From NCBI RefSeq assembly GCF_900129305.1, contig NZ_FQVB01000036.1, forward strand, positions 1 through 37,704: DNA of 37,704 nt. Reading direction: 5' to 3'. Shown in pieces: positions 32,648 to 37,704 of the stretch (position 1 is its first letter; every line of letters begins with the position of its first letter). Both the position numbers and the translations under genes were made by a program. The DNA comes from Desulfacinum infernum DSM 9756 (lineage in GTDB: Bacteria > Desulfobacterota > Syntrophobacteria > Syntrophobacterales > DSM-9756). The notes beneath the pieces were generated by a model. That model saw only the letters and a program-made list of their open reading frames with translations. It did not search any database and was not told where the DNA came from.

Positions 32648-32782
32648 TCACCGCAGAGACGCAGAGGTCGCAGAGCTTTTCCTCCTTGTGCCGCGCCGCC
32701 TGTAGGGGCGAATGATGATTCGCCCCTACAGGCGGCGCGGCACGAAAAGGTTTCCTCTGTGCTCTCTGTGCCTCTGCGGTGA
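32648..32782. repeat. Short copy of the TCACCGCAGAG element with a nested family-2 palindrome
   Basis: 135 bp with both terminal repeats (TCACCGCAGAGACGCAGAG; CTCTGTGCCTCTGCGGTGA). Its only hairpin, 32688-32743, is GTGCCGCGCCGCC + TGTAGGGGCGAAT, a GATG loop, and the exact complement: a 26-bp perfect stem. The tip is the TGTAGGGGCGAA palindrome of family 2, the base is a family-1 type GTGCCG stem. Confidence 0.9.
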
Positions 32783-32895
32783 ATTTTACCGGCCGTTCCG
32801 CCCGCCGAAGGCCCCCTTGACTTTCACCTTTTATTCACCTTATGCTCACCCTGCAGCAACACGCAACGGGACTGCGAGGGGGGGGATGGACCGTC

Positions 32896-34056
32896 ATGGA
32901 AAGGACCATTTTGCACATCCAGGTGCCGGATTTTTGTGCGGCGCTGGAAGAGCTGCGGGATCCGTCCCGGGCTCGCCGTCCTCTGGCGGTGGCCGACCCG
33001 ACCTCCCGGGCCGTGGTGCAGGCGGTGAACCGCCCGGCCCGCCGGGAAGGCGTCCTGGAAGGAATGCCCCTGGCCCGGGCCCAGCGCCGGTGCCGCGGGC
33101 TTCTGGTGGTGCCGTGCGACCGGTCCTTCTACACCCGCGCCCACGGCGTGATCGCCCGCGACCTGGCCGGCTTTTCCCCGCTGGTGGAAGGGGCGGCCCT
33201 GGGCCGGTTCTTCGTGGATCTTACGGGAACACGGCGGCTGTGGGGTCCGGCCACGGACACGGCCTGCCGGCTGGAAGACGAGCTCTTTTCCCGGCGCCGC
33301 CTGGCCGCCCGGGCGGGACTGGCGGGAAACAAGCTGGTGAGTCAGGCGGCGGCTGCCTGCGTGGAGGCGGGGGACGTGAGCCGCGTCTTTCCAGGGGCGG
33401 AAAGGGCCTTCCTGGAGGGCCTTCCCGTGACACTGCTTCCCGGAATCGGCCCCGCCACCGCCGCCGTCCTGGGGGATCTCAACATCCGGCGGGTGGGAGA
33501 ACTGGCCGCGCTGGCCCCGGCGCATCTCTTTCCCGTCTTGGGCCGACGGGCGGGGCGCCTGCTGGAACTGGCCCGCGGGGAGGACCCGCTTCCCGTGGTG
33601 CCCTTCGAAAGGACGGCGGAACTCCGGGTGGTGCGCCTGCTTCCGGCGGATGAGATCGACCGGGACCGACTGGAAGCCTTCCTTTTCGACATGGTGGAGG
33701 AGTCGGGCTGGGTCCTGAGGCGCCAAAACCGGATGCCGGGCCGGGTGCGAATCCACGTGCGCCATGCCGACGGGGTGGAGCGGAGCGGATCCCGGAGTCT
33801 GCCCGCCGGGAGCGAGATCCTGGACCGGGTGCTCTTCGGCGCGGCCCGGGATCTTTTCCGTGCCGTGACGACTCGGCGCGTGGCGGTGCGCAGGATCGTG
33901 CTGGAGTGGTCCCAGTTCCGCATGCCCTTCGGTCAGCTTTCCCTCTTCCCGGACCGCCGGGTGGACCTGGCCCGGGAGCGGCGGATTCAGGCCGCGCTGG
34001 ATGCCGTGCGGGGCCGGTTCGGCCGAAGCGCCGTCCGCTGGGGCGTAGCGACGTAA
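32896..34056 (+). CDS. imuB: ImuB-like Y-family polymerase, catalytic residues lost
   Basis: A 386-residue Y-family DNA polymerase-like protein. The fold motifs are recognisable but the catalytic acids are not there: the usual first Asp-containing strand reads HIQVPDFCA (Gln9, Pro11) and the SIDEA motif reads AALGRFFVDLTG (Gly103, Arg104). The LPGIGPATAAVLGDL helix-hairpin-helix is present. Near the C terminus QLSLF (347-351) is a good clamp-binding motif. This is the pattern of ImuB, which does not copy DNA but brings DnaE2 to the beta clamp for mutagenic repair. DnaE2 follows downstream. ATG 32896 has GGGGGGA upstream. No imuA is present in the window. Confidence 0.82.
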   Translation: MERTILHIQVPDFCAALEELRDPSRARRPLAVADPTSRAVVQAVNRPARREGVLEGMPLARAQRRCRGLLVVPCDRSFYTRAHGVIARDLAGFSPLVEGAALGRFFVDLTGTRRLWGPATDTACRLEDELFSRRRLAARAGLAGNKLVSQAAAACVEAGDVSRVFPGAERAFLEGLPVTLLPGIGPATAAVLGDLNIRRVGELAALAPAHLFPVLGRRAGRLLELARGEDPLPVVPFERTAELRVVRLLPADEIDRDRLEAFLFDMVEESGWVLRRQNRMPGRVRIHVRHADGVERSGSRSLPAGSEILDRVLFGAARDLFRAVTTRRVAVRRIVLEWSQFRMPFGQLSLFPDRRVDLARERRIQAALDAVRGRFGRSAVRWGVAT

Positions 34057-34083
34057 GTCGTGAGTCGTAAGGTCGAGGGAAAT

Positions 34084-34287
34084 TCACCGCAGAGACGCAG
34101 AGGCCGCAGAGGAAGAGCTTTTCGGATCGGGGCGCTGAGACGGCGCCCCGATCCGAGCCCCGCCCTGCGGGGCGATCTTCCGGGCGCGCGGCGAAACGTT
34201 CCCGAAGGGTGCTTCTTGTGCCGGGCCGGCCTCTCAGCGGCGCGGCACAAAGAGAGTAGCTCTGTGCTCTCTGCGTCTCTGCGGTGA
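34084..34287. repeat. Full 204-bp inverted-repeat element, first copy before dnaE2
   Basis: Terminal repeats TCACCGCAGAGACGCAGAGG and TCTGCGTCTCTGCGGTGA. Inside are CGGATCGGGGCG/CGCCCCGATCCG with CTGAGA loop, GCCCCGCCCTGCGGGGC, CCCGAAGGG, and TTGTGCCG/CGGCACAA with CTCTCAG in the loop. Exactly the same length as the copies at 15595 and 16438. Confidence 0.92.
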
Positions 34288-34320
34288 AACCCAAAACGGT
34301 GAAACCCGAGAGGGCGGGGG

Positions 34321-34500
34321 ATGATCTGTCTGGTGCACAGCAGTTATTCCTTCATGTGGGGGGTGAGTTCCCCGGAAGACCTCTGCCGCCGGGTGGGGGT
34401 CGAGGGAAAATCACCGCAGAGGCGCGGAGGCCGCCGAGCTTTTCCTTTTTGTGCCGCACCGCTGAGAAGGGCGGCGCGTCACAAGGAGCGGCCTTCGTGA
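34321..34500 (+). pseudogene. Duplicated 5' end of dnaE2 (decoy 59-codon frame)
   Basis: 34321-34393 is identical to 34627-34699 (the first 73 bp of dnaE2) except for one base (34350 C, 34656 T), a silent Ser change. The frame MICLVHSSYSFMW continues through RR into the second repeat element and stops at 34498-34500 after 59 codons. It keeps an ATG and a weak GAGGG site, so it could be translated, but encodes only the first 24 or so residues of the polymerase. Confidence 0.93.
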
Positions 34501-34606
34501 TGGCCGGGATGGATTTGCCCCGAAGGGGCGAGGCTCGTGTCGGGGCGGCGTCTCAGCGCCCCGACACGAAAAGGTTTCCTCTGTGTTCTCTGCGTCTCTG
34601 CGGTGA
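34411..34606. repeat. Near-full inverted-repeat element, second copy before dnaE2
   Basis: 196 bp. Left end TCACCGCAGAGGCGCGGAGG has three changes; right end TCTGCGTCTCTGCGGTGA is perfect. Interior holds TTGTGCCGCACCGCTGAGA (imperfect arm), CCCCGAAGGGG, and CGTGTCGGGGCG/CGCCCCGACACG with GTCTCAG loop. The interior differs strongly from the copy 127 bases upstream although both sit in duplicated units. Confidence 0.9.
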
Positions 34607-34626
34607 ATTCTCAAAAAGGGACGCCC

Positions 34627-37600
34627 ATGATCTGTCTGGTGCACAGCAGTTATTCTTTCATGTGGGGGGTGAGTTCCCCGGAAGACCTCTGCCGCCGGGC
34701 CGCCGAGCGGGGCCACGCCGTCGTGGCGTGCACCGACCGAAACGGCCTGTACGGCCTGGTGCGCTTTCTCCAGGCCGCCCGCCGGTTCGGCGTGCAGCCC
34801 GTGGTGGGGGCGCATCTGGTGCGGGCCGGCCGCGAAGCGGTGGTCCTGGCCCGGTCCCCCAGGGGCTACGAGATGCTCTGCGGCCTCCTGACTCGACTCC
34901 ACCTGGAACCGAGCCTTCGGCTGGAAGCGGCCGTGCCGGAGGCCCGAAGGCATCTGGTGCTCCTGAGCGACGATCCCCGGGTGATCGAAGCGGCGGCGCC
35001 CCGCCTGGAATGCTACGCGGCCGTGGCACCGGGACCGGAGGGCAGAAAGACGCTCCGGCTGGCTCAAGCCCTCGGGGTTCCGCCCGCGGCCGTCTTTCCC
35101 GTCTATTTCGCCGATCCCGAAGACTTTCCGCTCCACCGCTTGGTGCGGGCCATGGCCACGGGTGCCGTCCTGAGCACTCTGGATCCCAAGGAGACGGCTC
35201 CGGCCGATGCGTGGCTCCAGCCGCCGAGAGAGGGGCTTCGCCGTTTTCCCCACTGCCCGGAAGCGGTGGCCAACGCGACAAGGATTCTTCAGCGCTGCCG
35301 GGCCCGGTGGCTCTCCTTCCGCACGGTGTTTCCGCACTACGACGACCGGGAAGCGGATCACTACCGGATTCTCGTCCGCCGTTGCCGGGAGGGCGTTCGC
35401 CGGCGTTACGGCGGGACCTTTCCGGAGCTGGAACGGCGCCTGGCGGCCGAGTTGGACCTCATCCGAAGCAAGGGCTACGTGGATTACTTCCTGGTGGTTG
35501 CGGATATCGTGGCCCGGCGTCCCATCCACTGCGGCCGCGGGAGCGCCGCCGCCAGCCTGGTGAGCTACCTTCTGGGGATCACCCACGTGGATCCCCTGCG
35601 CCACAACCTGGTCTTCGAACGGTTTCTCAACCCCCAGCGAAAGGACCACCCGGACATCGACGTGGACTTTCCCTGGGACGAGCGGGACGGGCTCCTGGAG
35701 GAGGTGGAGCGCTGTTACGGCTCGGACCGGTTCGCCATGGTGTCCAACCACGTGGGGTTCGGAGCCCGGGCGGCCGTTCGGGAGACGGCCAAGGTGTACG
35801 GGATACCGCCGGAAGAAATCCGGGAGGTGACCCGGCGCTTGAGCGGCTGGACGCGCCCGAGTCGTATCGGGGAGCGCATGGAGCGTCACCCGGCCTTTCG
35901 GGGCTTCCGGCCGGATCCTCCCTGGCCGGAGATCCTGGAACTGGCGACGCGGCTGGAGGGACTGCCGCGTCACCTTTCGGTCCATTGCGGCGGGATGGTG
36001 CTGGTTCCCGACCGGGTGGACCGTTACGTGCCCGTGGAGCGGGCTGCCAAGGGCGTTCGGATCATCCAGTGGGAAAAGGATCAGGCGGAGGAAGCCGGGC
36101 TGGTGAAGATCGATCTTCTGGGAAACCGGTCCCTGGGAGTCATCCGGGACGCCCTGGAGATGGTGGCGGAAAACACGGGACGCCGCCTGGACTACGCGTC
36201 CCTCAATCCCCTGGACGATCCGCCCACCCGGGCGCTTCTGGCCCGCGGGGACACCATGGGTGTCTTCTACGTGGAATCCCCGGCCATGCGCCAGCTGCAG
36301 AGAAAGACGCGGCGGGGCGACTTCGAACACCTGGTGATTCATTCCTCCATCATCCGCCCGGCGGCCAACCGCTACATCAACGCCTACATCGAGCGGCTTC
36401 ACGGGGCGCCCTACGAGCCGATCCATCCGGACCTGGAGGAGCTGCTGAAGGAGACCTACGGGATCCTGGTCTATCAGGAACATGTGGTGCAGACGGCCAT
36501 GGCGCTGGCGGGTTTCGACTGGGCCGAGGCGGACGGCCTGCGCAAGGTGCTGAGCAGGAAAAGCCGGGAACAGATCGAAGACTATCGGAAAAAATTTGAG
36601 GACGGGTGCCGGCGGCGGGGCGTTTCGGAGGAGGTCATCCGTTCCGTCTGGGACATGTTCACGTCCTTTGCCGGCTATTCCTTCTGCAAGCCCCATTCGG
36701 CGTCCTACGCCCTGGTGAGCTTCAAGGCCGCCTGGCTCAAAGTGCACTACCCGGCGGAATTCATGGCGGCGGTGATCGCCAACGGAGGCGGCTACTACAC
36801 GGCCCGGGCCTACCTTTCGGAGGCTGAACGGTTGGGCCTGCGGATCCTGGGCCCCCACGTGAACGAAAGCCGCTGGAAGTACCGGGGGAAGGGCCGATGG
36901 ATCCGGGTGGGACTGCAGCAGCTTCAGGGCGTGCGCCGGGAAACCGTGGACCGGCTGCTGGCGGAGCGGCTTCGGAACGGGCCGTACCGCAACCTGGAAG
37001 AATTGTTTGATCGGGTGTCCATCCCGCCCTCGGACGCCGTGGTGCTGGCCAAGAGCGGCGCCCTGGACGCGCTGGCCGAGGCGTGCGGCATCAACCGGTC
37101 CCAGCTCCTGTGGTGGGTGCGGGCCCGGACCGGACGGCAACCGGCCGGGGGGACGCCGCGTCGCGGGGCGACGTTGCCGTCCCTCGGCCTCTTTGCCTCC
37201 CTGGGTGGCGCGGCCGCCGGGTCCGTGCCGCCGCTTCCGGCTCCGGACCGTGAGACCCTGTGGCGCCACCAGCGGGAGGCCCTGGGCTTCGTTCTTTCCG
37301 TGCATCCCCTGCGCTGCCATGAAGCGGCCTACCGTGCCAGGCGGAGGCCGTGGATCCAAGCCAAAGACCTGGCGAGGGCGGTGGGGAGGTCGGTGTGGCT
37401 CAAGGGATGGCCCATCACGAAGAAGGAGGTGGTCACCCGGGAAGGGGATCCCATGGCGTTCGTCTCCTTCGAGGACGAGACGGCCATCTACGAGACGGTC
37501 TTCTTTCCCGGAGCCTATGCGCGCTTCTGCCGGACCCTGGACTGGGAACGGCCCTATGCCCTGCGGGGAACGGTGGAGGAATCCTTCGGCGCGGTGAGCG

Positions 37601-37632
37601 TCACCGTGAGCCACGTGGAACCCATGGGTTGA
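34627..37632 (+). CDS. dnaE2: Error-prone DNA polymerase DnaE2 (ImuC)
   Basis: A 1001-residue C-family DNA polymerase. The catalytic aspartates are in HPDIDVDF (Asp345 and Asp347) and VKIDLLG (Asp496). The N-terminal PHP domain is altered: VHSSYSF and CTDRNGLYG lack some metal-binding histidines. Helix-hairpin-helix and OB-type regions follow to the C terminus (WPITKKEVVTREGDPMAFVSF). DnaE2 is the translesion polymerase working with ImuB; it is non-essential and mutagenic after DNA damage. I start it at ATG 34627, which is duplicated at 34321; AGGGA stands 8 bases upstream. A repeat element ends 20 bases before the start. Confidence 0.93.
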   Translation: MICLVHSSYSFMWGVSSPEDLCRRAAERGHAVVACTDRNGLYGLVRFLQAARRFGVQPVVGAHLVRAGREAVVLARSPRGYEMLCGLLTRLHLEPSLRLEAAVPEARRHLVLLSDDPRVIEAAAPRLECYAAVAPGPEGRKTLRLAQALGVPPAAVFPVYFADPEDFPLHRLVRAMATGAVLSTLDPKETAPADAWLQPPREGLRRFPHCPEAVANATRILQRCRARWLSFRTVFPHYDDREADHYRILVRRCREGVRRRYGGTFPELERRLAAELDLIRSKGYVDYFLVVADIVARRPIHCGRGSAAASLVSYLLGITHVDPLRHNLVFERFLNPQRKDHPDIDVDFPWDERDGLLEEVERCYGSDRFAMVSNHVGFGARAAVRETAKVYGIPPEEIREVTRRLSGWTRPSRIGERMERHPAFRGFRPDPPWPEILELATRLEGLPRHLSVHCGGMVLVPDRVDRYVPVERAAKGVRIIQWEKDQAEEAGLVKIDLLGNRSLGVIRDALEMVAENTGRRLDYASLNPLDDPPTRALLARGDTMGVFYVESPAMRQLQRKTRRGDFEHLVIHSSIIRPAANRYINAYIERLHGAPYEPIHPDLEELLKETYGILVYQEHVVQTAMALAGFDWAEADGLRKVLSRKSREQIEDYRKKFEDGCRRRGVSEEVIRSVWDMFTSFAGYSFCKPHSASYALVSFKAAWLKVHYPAEFMAAVIANGGGYYTARAYLSEAERLGLRILGPHVNESRWKYRGKGRWIRVGLQQLQGVRRETVDRLLAERLRNGPYRNLEELFDRVSIPPSDAVVLAKSGALDALAEACGINRSQLLWWVRARTGRQPAGGTPRRGATLPSLGLFASLGGAAAGSVPPLPAPDRETLWRHQREALGFVLSVHPLRCHEAAYRARRRPWIQAKDLARAVGRSVWLKGWPITKKEVVTREGDPMAFVSFEDETAIYETVFFPGAYARFCRTLDWERPYALRGTVEESFGAVSVTVSHVEPMG

Positions 37633-37704
37633 AGCCCCGCCTTGCCGATTGGGCAGGAAATCTCTTGCCGTTTTCCGGCGGGGTTCTATTCTTAATATGA
37701 AAGA
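37633..37704. other. End of window, possible promoter for the next gene
   Basis: TTGCCG at 37665-37670 and TATTCT at 37687-37692 (16-base spacing) could be a promoter directed to the right. An ATG at 37698 is too close to it to judge. No gene can be supported. Confidence 0.25.

Larger units (their letters stand above)
34057..34626. other. 570-bp spacer between imuB and dnaE2 filled by a tandem duplication
   Basis: Consists of two units each starting GGTCGAGGGAAA, then one repeat element and one copy of the dnaE2 5' end: unit 1 34071-34397, unit 2 from 34398 into the real dnaE2. Nothing else is visible except a GTCGTGAGTCGT heptamer remnant at 34057-34068. Confidence 0.85.

Noticed and set aside
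34084-34606. Riboswitch upstream of dnaE2
   Set aside because: The hairpins belong to a dispersed element found next to unrelated genes and downstream of genes, so they are not a gene-specific leader.
34284-36599. A 771-residue plus-strand frame overlapping dnaE2 in another frame
   Set aside because: Composed of Gly/Arg/Pro-rich low-complexity sequence; the overlapping dnaE2 frame has all catalytic motifs.
34411-37614. A 1067-residue minus-strand frame opposite dnaE2
   Set aside because: It is an antisense shadow of dnaE2 with Arg/Pro/His-rich composition and no recognisable domain.
1-37704. tRNA or rRNA genes
   Set aside because: I looked for T-loop (GTTCRANNC) and acceptor pairs and for rRNA-like segments and saw none that could be supported by eye; a tRNAscan run would settle this.

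Overview
The window looks like chromosomal DNA of a high-GC sulfate-reducing bacterium, most likely a Desulfobacterota member of the Syntrophobacter/Desulfacinum type. The strongest evidence is a complete qmoABC operon, which carries electrons between the quinone pool and APS reductase in dissimilatory sulfate reduction. A fatty-acid beta-oxidation cluster, an outer-membrane porin, a lipid A-type acyltransferase and strong AGGAGG ribosome sites fit a Gram-negative, acid-oxidising anaerobe. The lineage is inferred; no rRNA or tRNA gene was seen.

Layout. (1) 1-9470: the end of an upstream gene, a 24-copy heptamer array, then a TetR regulator with enoyl-CoA hydratase, acyl-CoA dehydrogenase, 3-hydroxyacyl-CoA dehydrogenase, two thiolases, an iron alcohol dehydrogenase and an isochorismatase-like hydrolase. 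A coiled-coil membrane protein lies on the opposite strand in the middle. ACCnACC/GGTnGGT half-sites occur in front of both tetR and the acyl-CoA dehydrogenase gene and suggest one regulon. (2) 9600-14000: a U32-family protein divergent from a YSC84/SYLF lipoprotein-like protein, a glycosyltransferase-like protein, and a truncated AbiEii-like toxin with its small partner. (3) 14030-16410: the biotin ECF transporter bioY-bioM-bioN behind a BirA-type operator. (4) 16790-24830: a small beta-rich protein, a short LpxL-like acyltransferase, an FG-GAP repeat protein, a porin, an orphan DUF6922-like protein, a bacterial eRF1-like protein and a MntA/HepT toxin-antitoxin pair. (5) 24930-31100: a small membrane protein, qmoABC and a Uma2 nuclease-like protein. 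(6) 31155-37632: a GlcD-type FAD oxidase, then imuB and dnaE2, a mutagenic repair pair.

The most unusual content is in the spacers. At least eight copies of an inverted-repeat element occur here, with ends TCACCGCAGAGACGCAGAG and its complement. Three full copies are exactly 204 bp, others are shorter or half copies. Each half consists of one terminal repeat plus one hairpin with a CTGAGA loop, so a full copy resembles a REP/BIME pair. The stems differ in sequence between copies but stay self-complementary. Copies sit inside the biotin operon, at the end of qmoC as a terminator, next to the acyltransferase start, and twice before dnaE2, where the first 73 bp of dnaE2 has been duplicated. A second palindrome family (TAGGGGCGAA/TTCGCCCCTA), a third three-hairpin element and two kinds of short tandem array (GTGAnnn and GGATTAA-like) fill other spacers. 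One family-2 palindrome sits exactly at the tip of a family-1 hairpin and creates a 26-bp perfect stem.
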